From contig OX485809.1 in NCBI GenBank assembly GCA_950295325.1, forward strand, positions 29,216,144 through 29,280,143: DNA of 64,000 nt. The letters run 5' to 3'. Positions 48,677-60,700 of this stretch are shown piece after piece; position 1 is the stretch's first letter, and the number at the start of each line of letters is the position of its first letter. The DNA is from Polytrichum commune. Its lineage: Eukaryota > Streptophyta > Polytrichopsida > Polytrichales > Polytrichaceae. A program made the position numbers and the translations under genes. The notes under the pieces were generated by a model. It made no database searches. It was not told the origin of the DNA and saw only the letters and a list, made by a program, of their open reading frames with translations.

Positions 48677-50345
48677 ACTAAAGCTCAACCACTCCAAACC
48701 TGCCAATATGCCAAGGCATATGATTATGTTGGTTACCATAATGTGGTCACCCCAACGTCCGAAAAGTTTTTGAAGTTATTAAGGTTAATTGCCTACCTCT
48801 TTAAAAGGGCATAGGCTATTTCCCTCATGGCATAGGTTGCATCCTACAATATCAAATTTTTGTAAGTTGAAAACCTTTTGAGTTTTTAAGTTACCCGCCA
48901 ATTGCCTTCAAAACTAATTTTTAGTAGGTTAAAATCCTTCATATCTTTTAATGTTGTGGGCTTTAAATTCAAAATTTGAGTACTAAGTGGTATCCTTGGC
49001 AGGAATTGAACCTGGCAAAGCCCTTCACCACGTTTGAAGGCCAAGGATTAACCAACTCTTTTTTAAAGAGTTGATTATAAGTTATGAAAGGTTGCTAAAA
49101 TTCAAATGAGTTTAAGGGTGAAAGTCCTCACCATCTTCTGATTCAACCTCTACTTTTCCTGCAAGATATAGCCTAAAGATATGTACTTAGGCCAATTAAT
49201 TTCCCAATTTGAAGAAGGATGAATGGCTAAAATCCTCTCTTTTAAAAAAATTGTAGGCAAAATTTCCTACATGTTTTTTATCACATAGGTTGATATCCTA
49301 TGTTTTTTAATTGTCCATAGGCTCTTTGTCCTACACTTTCAAAATTTTATAGGCTAAGTCACAAAATTTTTAGGCTGCATTTGTATTAGCCTTAGGCTCT
49401 TGCCGGACGCTGGGTCACCCATGTGAGGGAGACTAGGAGCTGGTTATTTATCCCCAAACAAGTTCTAGCAACCTCGTTTGGGAGGGCATCATGGCCAGAT
49501 GGACCAAGCCTTGGATCAAACTTGTGCAACCCAATCTGCCACCAAGCTCTAGGAAGAGTTGGAATGTGCACATACGGACGAACGAAAGTGTGGGTCCTAC
49601 AACCGACATCCACAAACACTACCCATGCAATGTTCTAATGTAATTGAATTTTTGCGCAAATGATGTCCTGGCGAACATTTTCGAATCTCAAATTTGAAAT
49701 CACAATGGCAAATTTAAACACCCCTCACAATGAACCTGCTCACATGGTGGTCCATATTACAATGCATTTCTCTTCACTATACTTTTATGAACAATCCTTC
49801 CAGAAGCCACATTTTTATGCGGTCATCAATCAGTAGTATGTGGAGGAGGTATCTCATGTCTTGTGTTTGTACAAGTGTTGTCCGCATGTGATTGTCTCAA
49901 ATCAGTTGGGTTGCTACCAAAGACCATACCACTATCTTCAAATGCCGCATGACAAAGGTTTTTCCACTATAGTTGACATTGTGGTGCTTTTTCACAGTGG
50001 TCATAAATGTAAAAGTCATATTCATGTTCTCGGTGTGTATTCTCATAACTACTTTGTAGTGCAACATGTCTTGTAGGTCAAACCATATGTTCTTGATTAG
50101 TGCATTAAATCGTTGTGTTTTTTGGCATGCCTTCCCTTCTTTAGCATAGTTGAACTTCTTATGGACAAACATTTGATGGTCATTTCTTTGAAAAAAAACT
50201 GAGACTTCAAGTTGAAAGAGAACAACTTGACATTTATATATGAAGTAACTAGCATTGAACCTCATCCAATTCCTGTGCCAAAAGGTATTGAATATATCAA
50301 GCAGTTTCTGCACAACCTCCACTGTGCCAACGCGTAGTTTTCTTT
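48677..50345. other. AT-rich intergenic DNA with a tRNA-like relic
   Basis: No gene is recognised. Between about 48780 and 49410 short blocks such as ATAGGCT, TCCTAC and TAGGCTAAAATCCT recur irregularly. A 150-codon open frame on the minus strand (49897-50349) overlaps the end of the RUS3 gene and has no recognisable domain; it is more likely 3' UTR or flank. Confidence 0.45.
48992..49048 (-). other. tRNA-like fold lacking an anticodon arm (SINE-like relic)
   Basis: Read on the minus strand, 57 bases fold as a 7-bp acceptor ATCCTTG/CAAGGAT, a D-arm CTTC/GAAG with loop AAACGTGGT, a 7-base linker instead of an anticodon arm, and a T-arm CCAGG-TTCAATT-CCTGC. GGTTCAATTCC is a near-perfect polymerase III B box and TGGCCTTCAAACGTGG is A-box-like. 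A diverged homologue is at 29565-29618. It is not a functional tRNA. Confidence 0.45.
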
Positions 50346-53300
50346 TCATTCCAACTTGTCTTCATGTTTCCAATCTGCTCGCCATTGTTTGGTCACAACC
50401 ATGATTCGATCTGTGATCCAACCCGAGCTCTTAATCTGCCAAGATAGCAGCAAATGCATCACAATCCTGGACGCTTTTCATTTAGCATGCAAACTTCACA
50501 GAATCAGGAAAGAAACAACTTTACAAGATTGTAGCAGGGACTTCAATGTAATCAAGAAAAACATGAGAATTCAATTGGTATAAGGAATTATTTGGCTTAC
50601 AGAGTCAAGGAAGCCATGGTAGCTCTTCTCCATCCAAGTGCTAGTTGCTGCCTCTGAAGCACTAGAATCAGATGAATCTCTTGACAATAGGTCGGCGAGG
50701 AAGAGAGCATGGACATAAGCCTGCAAAAGGTCCTGTGGAGTTGCCGATTTGTGGAGAATCACATGAACCATTTCACCCTCTGGAACGACAAGGTACTGGC
50801 CTGTATCAGCGAAATGCGTTGTTGTTAACAAAGATTTAAGCAAACAAGAGACCATCTCCCCCCTCTGCGCCCAAAAAAAAAAGGATTACGTCTATGTTGT
50901 CCACTGTTCAACTACTGCACCCTTTGGAACAACATGTACTAGCTTGTATATAAAGGATGCATTGTTGTCAGTAGAGATCTAGCCAAAGAAGGGACTTGCT
51001 ACTCCCAAAGAGGAAATCTCCTATGTTTGCCACCACTAGCATGAATTGTAAAGTCTCTTCGCCTGTATACTACTGCCTAAATTAAGAGGAAAACTCTTCC
51101 TAACAGCCATAATTGGGGCAAACTCGATTGCCCATTGATCAACTGTTTCACCTTCTGGAACTAGGTATTGGCTTGTACTGAAGGGATGCATTCTTGTCAG
51201 TAGAGATTTTGCCAAACAAGGGACTGCCTGCCCCCCCCCCCAAAAAAAGGAATACCTCCTATGTCTGCCAACACTAGCATGAATGATAAGAGTCTCTTCA
51301 CCCAGGGATACTGCCTCAATGAAAAGATGGACTCTTTCTAACGCCTGTAACTGGGGCAACTTGATCGCCTATTGTTCGTCTACTAGGCTCACTGAGCCCT
51401 TCAGTAACCACAATGTCTTTTAGATCAACTATGTATTGGCCTGTATTGGAAGAATGCATTGCTGTTAGGAAAGATTTACGTAAACAAGGGATCATCTGCT
51501 ATGTTGGCAACATTTTAAGGCCCAAGCTTTAAAAGCACAGCATTTGAACAGCTTATAGATTCTACTCCCATGTCCAGGGCCAGTATGCATCACCTCTTGA
51601 ATATCGTCGGACTAGCAATGGAAAAGCTTCCCAACTGCAAAAAGGCCCACCAACCTTCGCCTTCAGAACTAAGAAGGAAAGAACTAGGAGTCGTAGATGG
51701 ATTATGAAGACAAAAAATACAGACAAAACATTCAAGAGTGCGATATTACCCTCCAGCCAATCTCAGGGTCGATATTTGTGCTCCAAAATTTATAGACTTT
51801 GGCAACCAAGCATCTCCTTGATATTGCTTCTGCCAAGGAAGACGTGGAAGTTGTGGGAGTAAATGCTCCAGATTTGCAACATCTCTAGGTCTTGGCACTG
51901 CGAAGTTCAAAAGTCGTATTGGCTCTGTTATGACAAGACAATCAACACCACTTGGCTTGCTGGAACTTTGGAAGAAATTATCATCGTATCAGTTGTGTTC
52001 AATCAATTTTTGAAGATAGAAATATGGATTTTATTGAAGTAAACAATATCTGGATTTATTACCTCAACACCAATATGTGGACCATACATTAAACTCCCAC
52101 TCTAGGATAGAAGAGTCAATTATCTACAGGAAATGATAGGCTAAAGTGAAGATACCTTTTCTTCCGGCAACAAAAGCGTGCAATAGTATTGAAGCTCTTT
52201 CAGCATTCAAGCTGGTCAAACAAAGTGAGCGTACTGCCCTGTAATTGGCTGCTCCATCCACAGATTTCACTATCAAATGACTGAAGTAGATCAAAAAGTT
52301 CTCAAAAGGATGACTTATCACATATCCCTTTGGGAGGGGAATATCGAAGCTTGATTCTTGTTAGATACACACGCCATCAGATAGCTGGTAAACAAATCTT
52401 TAGGAAGATAACAAACAAGACCTGTGTGGAACCAATGATGAAAAAGAGAAATACAGCTTCTACACCTATTACTGTGGCCCACTATAATTTCGTCATACCG
52501 CAATACATCTGGTCAATGTAACTTTTCTTGACCCATGTTATTTTTGAACCCACAGTATTATATGTTCAAACTAGGAGTATGAAATCAATGTTTTTTACAT
52601 GAACATGAACTACTATAGGTTGAAAAATAGTATATCAATATTATGCCAAGAATATCAATATTTGTTAATATACTATCATTATATACTTATGTATTGATCT
52701 TTTATTGATTCATAAGCCACCCTAATTTTCAACCCGCTCATAAAATACAGTGGGCCACAGTATTTTCTACCCATGCTAACTTTCAGCCCATTTAATAGGT
52801 GTAAGACATGTAGTGGGTACTTACCATACATATGAAAAGCTGTGAGGAGGAGGAAAGAGACCCAGAGGGCTACCACATCTCCCGCTGTCAGGCGCGCTAA
52901 ACCCATGCCTAGTAGCATCCCCACCATAGTTGCAGCAGTCTCCTGGCTGCCCTCCTACACAAACCAACATGTTTACTAATGACTGCAGTGGGGTATAAAG
53001 GTACAAGTATCTTGCTCAATGGAGTTAGCATTTAACTCAATGGGACTTTTCATCGAGAGTCAGTCCCCTATAATTTCCCATTGGCTGTTTTACATACAAT
53101 TTTGTACTCTTTCTACTTGTGATGCATGCTCAGAGGTAATATCGGAATTTGAATGAAGAGCAAACCTGTTTTGGTTCATTGAGGACAGAACTTCTTTTAG
53201 CACCTCTTGGCATGCCCAAATGAGTTAGACCCACAATGAAACCAATATAGAATGTTCCTCATTCAAACCTCCATTCTACCTCCAAGCATGCACCGAAGAT

Positions 53301-56176
53301 TTACCAAACATGGAAGGTGTTGCATGCAAACCAACCAAGTCCTGACCAAAAGTCATGTTGACTTGGAGGATAACTCTAATGATATATATTTTTTCTATGT
53401 AGGAAAATATTAGATGCAATATCAACATGAAGTACATGACTTAGCAGCCACTTCCTTCAACAAAATGGAAGTCGCCCACCCTTCACTGGCATTTAAAAGA
53501 ACAGCAGAAGAAAAAAGGCATTGAAAGATTGTCAGGACTGCTAGACTTCAGGGCTGTCAAAGACCTGAAGCAAAAGAGAAATAACAATATATCAAAGTGA
53601 GGCCAGGTATTGAAGTTTAATGATCTGACATAAGGTTTACAGTAAAAGGTTTAGGGTTCAGGATTAGCTGACATAAGCAAACAAAGAAAGTGGGAATGGC
53701 TTATCACATGCAGCAATACCACAATCTCCTAGCCAGGTACCTTTGCTGAGACGTCTGCAGCATTTTTGCGTAGCGCAAAGTGTTGTGTCAAAGCAGCGCG
53801 TGTTGCTCCACTTGCCACCCCAGCTGCCATCTCAGAACAAGATGAAAGTTCAGATACGAAACTCTTTCAGTTTGGCGGAGGATTATTCTTTGCGCCAAGT
53901 TCCATGTGGAAGATTAGAGATGATCTAGCTAGGTCAGATGAAAGACTACAACAAAGTAACAATTCACTTAAGGTCAACATTTTTCTTACTAACTGATCTG
54001 GCTATGCTGCCAACACAGAGAATTGTCACAAAGGCACTTGGAAAAAGAGGTGATATGAGGTCCATCAACATCCCTGCATGAGGAGAAACTTTGTCAGCAG
54101 GCAATAGGTGAGTGGGTTCTTTCCAAAACAGTTATCATAGTTCAAAGGCATTACTGTAATAGCACCAACAAATGCATTCTATTAATAAGCATAAGAGCAG
54201 TTTGCAATAAACAAATTGCCTTGTTGAACAGACTATAGGACAATCTGGCAGATAGATTGACATGAACTTGGCAGATGAGATGAGAAGGGCTATCCAATCT
54301 GGGTATAAGACAATCATATAATCACCAATATCATTCATAAAATCTGCAGCCAGGCGCCATTGCTTGGCACTGCTATCCAGGTTTGACCCCTGTACAAAGA
54401 AATAACCACACAAAAACTCAGCACTATTCTACATGTTTATATCAAGTCAGTATGCCGTATGGAGTATTCTACAAGATTGCACCGTGCTTAGCAAAAGGAA
54501 CCATACCTGATTAAGTGTGAAGAGAATACTCCCCAGCATGCCAGTGAAGTCACGCAAAAACCACTGCCATAGCCACAGAAACAATGACATAAATGCACTG
54601 GCAAGCAATCTTGCAATTTGGCAATACTTGCTGACTTGGAGAAAGCGAAGACACAAATTTTTTTCTTTCTTATAATCTGAGCATTTCGGACTTCTTTTTG
54701 TGATCAATTAAAATTGCATAATTTCCTCACCTTTCTGAAAGCTTACAGGATACAAGACATGTACATTGTTTACCTGAAAAGTGGCACCAACCACTGTGGC
54801 AGTTGTTTCGCCCACCCCAATCCCTCCCAACAGTGCCTGTTACGAATCCCACAGTCACCACATGTATTGAATTGGAGAAGTTGTGAATCATTAGCATTGA
54901 TGAATTAACAAACTTAAGCTGAACTTTCATTTATCAAGTTTATCCAGATTGTAACATGGAGTTGAGAATCCACACAAGAACCAGCTTCCAAACATCTGTA
55001 TCTTCAGATAGTAGAACTAACTCCATTCTCATTATAATAGGATGCAGTGTCTTACTTGTGTGGACAACATGCTCCGGATGTATGTAGACAAACCCTGGAT
55101 ATAACATCATCAGTGCACATAACGTTGTCATTTCATTCTTCCCAATGTCCAACAAAATGCATTATCTTCCATGTCATCGCTGTTTACACCGAGCTCACCA
55201 ACTCTTAACTTAATGCATGGCACCTCAAATTTGACAAAATTATCACCACCATCCACTTAACTTCGACATAAGCAAGGTGGTGAGAGCAACCTGTAATGTA
55301 TCCCATGTCTGGAAAGGAAGATAGTCTGGCGTCACACTGTTGGGATACCCCTGCACTCAAATTACACAGACAGGTCAATTTTGAAGGACGACCAAGTACA
55401 TAGCCTCGTACCATGAACTTTGAGAATTTCTACCGCAAATTTGACTTTACACAACACTATACTTATTTGAAGAGCCCACTGAGATCACCCAGGAAATTTC
55501 TTATAGAAAGAGGAACCATTGGAGGATTACAATGATCTTCTGACTTCACATCTGTAACGTCTCGAAATTTGTGACGACTATGGTGTGTAGAGATTCTCGA
55601 GTTCGTGGAAAATGCTACGGGTTTCCCCCCACATTGACAGTAGTGAAATCCAGAAGCATACTATAAGTCCATAGCTATGGCAAATCAGACTGACAATATA
55701 TGTAAGTCCAACGAAGAGTTAGCTGTGACCTTCAAAACTCAAGAAAAAACGTGTAAGGTAGCATTGGAATGTCTCATTCTTCTTAGAACTAGAAAGGGAA
55801 GAAAATTAGGTACCCGAGGAGACTTTGAACAATGAAAAAAGAGAAGAAAAGTGCTTACTTCTGGCAGAAATGCAGAAACAAAGCTGTTCCAAATGGCCCG
55901 TGACCGACCTCCCTCACTGCGAATAGCAATAACCAGTACAAGTCTTTAGCGAATGCAACAACAGATAGCAAAACATCATTGTGTCACCCTGCTGCTGCTA
56001 GTTCTAGTTAGAGCGAAATGAAGGCAAGAGGATTCCCAAATGTGTACGAATGATGAGTTGGGTATCCTTGAGAACCTTATAATTTGGAACTTGGAGGATC
56101 TCTTCACCAAGATTGCTGTGCGTACGGGGACAGCACGAGAAGTGCTGAATTCCTGAAACAAAGGTGCATCCGCCAT
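50346..56176 (-). CDS. RUS3: ROOT UVB SENSITIVE 3-type protein (DUF647/RUS family)
   Basis: Fifteen exons on the minus strand join to 445 aa: 56076-56176, 55859-55916, 55291-55350, 55056-55094, 54774-54836, 54507-54563, 54326-54389, 53990-54073, 53741-53823, 52825-52954, 52156-52248, 51750-51924, 51594-51634, 50601-50800 and 50346-50435. All phases agree. Family motifs: FLPEGYPNSVTPDYLPFQ, GIGVGETTATVVGATFQ, WFLRDFTGMLGSILF, GSNLDSSAKQWRLAADFMND, GVASGATRAALTQHFAL, SAKEGSQET, ANYRAVRSLCL, and HKSATPQDLLQAYVHALFLADLL near the C-terminus. The order and length match RUS3, the plant member closest to animal C16orf58. RUS proteins are membrane-associated DUF647 proteins; RUS1/RUS2 act in UV-B and vitamin B6 responses, but RUS3's role is unclear. 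The first exon and the 41-bp exon at 51594 are the least certain parts. Confidence 0.88.
50801..51510 (-). repeat. Three decayed tandem copies of an exon start and its acceptor in a RUS3 intron
   Basis: The real exon begins, on the minus strand, after TACAG at 50801 with GCCAGTACCTTGTCGTTCC. Related copies of this acceptor-plus-exon start occur at about 50937-50950, 51166-51179 and 51434-51447, each preceded by blocks resembling TTTGGCTAGATCTCTAC... variants and AACAATGCAT. One copy still reads KSLLTRMHPFSTSQYLVPEGE beside the true KSLLTTTHFADTGQYLVVPEGE (first residues shown); none continues into the HKSATPQDLL part. They look like fragments, not usable alternative exons. A C10-11 tract lies at 51231-51241. 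Confidence 0.7.
53022..53376. mobile_element. Hairpin MITE in a RUS3 intron
   Basis: GAGTTAGC at 53022 and its inverted partner ending TAACTC at 53376 bound a 355-bp element that aligns with 42535-42885 and 25232-25517. Inner inverted blocks include GCATGCTCAGAGGTA and TACCTCCAAGCATGC, and ATGGGACTTTTCAT opposite AAAAGTCATGTTG. Confidence 0.72.
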
Positions 56177-56834
56177 AGCTTTACTCCTATTCTTCAATTA
56201 CATGTGCTTAGGGATTCCAGAAGGCTATGACATGCATCTGATATCAATGAAATGTTCTTCGAGGCAAAACGATCAATCTTGCAATAAAGTTTGAATATCC
56301 TGCGCCATTCAATTTGTTAGGTTTTCCAAAACCGATCGATGCGCTAGGTTAAGCAAGCCTCGTCGTGACACAATCTTCGACATGTTGAGGTTCAAGAAAG
56401 ATGCATCAAGCCCTCAGAACGTCCTGCTTGAAAATTGTTGTAGAGAGTTTACGGTTAGTAAGAGGATGTCAGAATAGTACCGACGATGATTCGTCATGGA
56501 TATGGATATAATATAAAAATTGGCGAAACCTCGTGAACTTCGAAGTTCGCGGCGAGCTGAGTATTGCTCTAATAAGTTTAGTGGTGCATTGGGACTAAGT
56601 TTTTATTGCAATCAGAACACCTTACAGAAAGATGATGTGAAATCCAGTAGTAATCTCTTATAAAACTCTATAATCACTGCATTTGAAGCTTTAGAGAGGA
56701 CTGAAGACTCCGTGCAATCTTTGCAGGTAACTTACAGGTTATGCAACTAAGATATAATCGTCAAAACCCACACTAAATTTCATCCCAGATAGCAGCTTGA
56801 CATGCCAATAATGACACTATGCAACTACAAATGG
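56177..56834. other. 5' flank of RUS3
   Basis: The sequence should contain the RUS3 promoter and 5' UTR (minus strand). No TATA box could be assigned with confidence and no other gene is seen. Confidence 0.45.
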
Positions 56835-57049
56835 GGAGATCCGACCGCTAGTTACAAATAGGGCCGGTTGAGTCTGACACACGACCGGTTCAAGTTGAAG
56901 ACTTTAGTAGGCAAATCGCCAACCACTTTAGAGGAATTTTATAGAATGTACCTTTAATTTATAGAGGAAAACTAAAACATTCCAACATGTACCCGGTTTA
57001 ACCTGGAAACACTTGGATCTTGACAGATTCTGCCCAAAATCTCACCGGA
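56835..57049 (+). mobile_element. Diverged copy of the MULE-like MITE family
   Basis: Blocks GGGGAGATCCGACCGCTAG, GTTACAAATA, CGACCGGTTCAAGTTGAAG, CACTTTAGAGGAATTTTATAG, AACACTTGGATCTTGAC and TGCCCAAAATCTCACCGG follow the same order as in 63399-63597. The ends are worn and no target duplication was found. Confidence 0.55.
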
Positions 57050-57713
57050 CACTGCTACAAAACTCTCTGAAGTTGGAAACGTACACTAGAAACCCACCAT
57101 TCAAGTAAATTTCATCATCAGGCACAACGTCATCTTGCTAATTCGTAATACGGTTTACATGTTACATTTAACAGAAAATACTTTACAGGTCACCATAGAA
57201 TATTGCAGCATGATCAGCTTCTAATCAGCTTAGTTGAACATTGTGACAATTTAGATAACTTTTCATGACCTTCTGAATAAGTTCGTAGGTATAATGCTGG
57301 CTGGCACAATCACTGCTAACAACACAAGGTGAAAACTTCAGTCATAAAATTTGAAGTGAAAAGAAATGCCACATCGAGACAACAGGCCAAGAGAGTCATT
57401 TTGAGTGGCATCATCAAAGATACAGAACCACTCGCTCCCATGGTTACATTTAGGGAGCCTTCTTTTCATGGACACAATTTGCATAGAAAAGGTGAACCAG
57501 AACTTGATACAGCTCCAGTGAACAAGCCCAAGTAAACAATAAAAATGTCAATGCACCAAGCCCAGGGCGGTAATGTCCCAGACAACATGGATTGATTATG
57601 GTCTTCACGGGACTCTATGTTGGAAGCTGTACACCAATACCTGATATACAAAGCACTGGTGACCACAGATACAAGATGGGTTATCCCGTCTGATCTGCAA
57701 CACTTTTTACAAT
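57050..57713. other. Intergenic DNA and 3' flank of the ALMT-type gene
   Basis: No gene is recognised. The right part is presumably the 3' UTR of the minus-strand gene that ends at 57714. Confidence 0.5.
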
Positions 57714-60700
57714 TTAAGCCGGGTCACACTCTTCAAAATTGGCCTCCTCACTAAGCAATTCTACACAATCAACAACGTACTTCATCTTGGAAACAACTTC
57801 TATCAGAAGTGATGCAAATTTCACTAATGACAGTGCCGAGATTCTTTCCAGTGTACCATCCCAATTGTGCCCTAAGCTAGACTTCCTGTGAAGAAAAGTT
57901 TCCTGCCATGCAAGATTGCGCTTCACCCTGCCCCCTGGAGTATTGGGCGCGGATCGCCCCTCACGGTCTAAATTAGATGGATCCACACTTGATTGACTTC
58001 TTGGCAACAACCCACCATTCGGAATTGAAATGTTGACAGCTGGTAAACCCTCTGTTAGGGTCTCCAAAGTATTTTGCCTAGATCTTGATCGTGTGATAGT
58101 CTTCTGTGAGGAGGAGCCCTGCTCAACGGAATCATCAAAACTCTCTCCAATCCCTCCAGGAGAAGTTATGTTATTACTCCCCGCAATTTCGCCATTCCCT
58201 AGATTCTTAGAATCATTGCTTTGGTCTAAGAACTTGTTTGAATTCTGATCTTTGTTTGCAAAGGGTGAGAGGGACCCCATGCGACCAGGAAACAGCGGGG
58301 ATTCGGGTTCCCCACTACCCAAGAGCAGATGAGTATGAAGGTGTATTTTGTACTGAAGTGCAACCGCAGCTTCCTCTGCTCGACGCATTATATCCTGTGT
58401 TGCAAATTTCTTCATATTCTTCATGCTGTCCCCTAACTTCCGAAGAACAATTGCACATTCTGATGCAATTGTTTCCATTTCCTACACAAATTGGAACAAA
58501 CCCAAATTATTAGCACAGCAGACAAATCCTGACACTCTGCTACACAAAGACCACACAATGATTGAATGATCTAAGGTAGATGGGCCTTATTTGGTTACTT
58601 TCTGTTGTTTGCTATCTCCAATTTGCAAGATTGAATTTTTCATGCATCTGCAAATGTCTCTGAAGATGCCAGGATCAATTCCAGGAAGTTTTGGAGCTAA
58701 TCTCAAATTGTTATGAATTACCAAAGTCCACTTACAATGAGTCATGTCATATATATACCTCAATTAAGTTGATGACTGTTGAGCCTAGAGTGGTGAACAA
58801 GTTTTGAGCACAAAGTCCAACCTTTTTTAAACACATGGTGCCTTTATGGTGTCCGTTCTTAGATCTGCACCTAACCACCCACTCAAATAGAGGTGTCTGA
58901 CTAAGACAAGTAACCAAATTAGGCCCCTCTTACCTAATGACCCTTCCTGCTGCACCCAGATCTTTCAACAAAGTAACAGGGATGTCTAAAGAAAAGTGGA
59001 AATTGAAATGGACCAAAAAGCAGCATAAAATCTCAAAAAAGATCAATGTCGTGTGAAGGTCAAACCTCAGCAAAAATATCCCTCAGACGCTTTGGTGCCT
59101 GAATATTTGCTCGAAGGCATAAATCAAGAGCTATCACATCATAAAGTGTGTAACGTAGGTAGTCTGTGATGTCGTCATACAGATGCCAAGGATAGCCCAT
59201 AAAAAACTTCCCATGAGAAGGCTCCCAGTGCACAGCACTTAGCTGCACATTCCCACCTACTAGTTAAAACCTGTACTATGCTTACATAAAACATGATTAC
59301 TCTAAAAAGACATGGCAGGTTGAAAATTTCCGCACTTACATTTCAACAGACATAGTTTGAAACTAATGTGAAACTCACCAGCTTATCAATATCAGAATCT
59401 GACATCACTATCTCATGGTAGCTCTGGTGAATTTTGTCATCCACTGAACGACCACTCAATATGTCAGGGACATGATCAAGTTTGGTGTCCTTGTTATATT
59501 CCTCGACACATCTGTAAAGTGAAAGCAGACAACAGTTAGAACTTTTGTCAATTGAGGTGGAAGTGGCAATTTCCAAAAACCAGTTCCTTAAGAAAGTTTC
59601 TGTAAGGTGGAAAAGAGGACATTCAAAAACTAGCAGAATTGTTGGTCCATTATGGTTAAACACAAGGACATAGACAAGCTCATCATCAAACAGAAACGCA
59701 TCAATCTTCAGTTCCATTGAGAAGGCATAGAGTGGCTCAGGATGGGATTACATTAGACCACAAGAAACTCCAAAATTGAGCAATCCTATTAGATGAGTAA
59801 AATGCTGGACACAAGGAGTTTACACTAGGACCCAAGTCCAAGCTATGAGGAAATGAGGTGGCCTTAACATGGCACCACTTTCCTGCCAAATCTCATTGGC
59901 CCAACTCAAGAAGATACTCCACCCCAACTGAGAAACCAAACTGCATGCTTGGGTCCAATCTTTGAGTCCAAAGTAAGGTCCATTAAGGGGTGTTTTGAAA
60001 TGTACACAGACCCTAATGTGAACTCACCATCAGCCACGAGATTGGCCAATATTCAAGTATTCTAAAGAAACAGTGTCTTACAATTCTAAAATAAATGCAA
60101 CCCTGCCCTCCATTGCCAGATCCTACACAACCTTCAAGACAATATAATAGAAAATCAGGAGTAGTGTACCTTTTGAACACATATGCAGCTGTCTCAAAGT
60201 TTTTTGCCACAAGTTTGTGAAGTGCATCTCCAGCATATATAGGTTGGATTGCTATGTTGACAACTGTCGCAAGGGTAAAACCAAAAAGAATCATAGAGAA
60301 TCTCAGCATGGGCAAAGTCCACCTCTCTGGATCTATGTACGCAGTCACTATAAAAAGGTGAAACGCAATTGTTGCTACAGTAAATGCATAGCCCCATTGG
60401 TCTTTCAATGGCGGAATCCCTTTCAAGAATCTGAAAATACCACCTCCCGCTATCACACAAATAACCTGCATAGGAAGCAAAGCAATACAATTCCCATCAA
60501 CACCAAATGTATGTACCACATATCATTCACCTGAATCTATCATCCTCAAGCATCTGTCTATTCAAAGAAAAGAATTTGAAAGTAACTCCATCCATATCAC
60601 TATGTTCTAACTGTCAGGTGATTAAGATCCGCACAAATGAGAAAGAGAATCTTCAATTTGACAATGAATAAAGTAATCACATGAGCTCTGAGGATTATAA

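Noticed and set aside
48185-48814. A 209-codon plus-strand open frame near the right end of the pogo-type element
   Set aside because: It crosses the element's right terminus at 48674, begins after tandem repeats and matches nothing I recognise.
49897-50349. A 150-codon minus-strand open frame overlapping the end of RUS3
   Set aside because: It uses another frame, lies in the RUS3 3' flank and shows no family signature.
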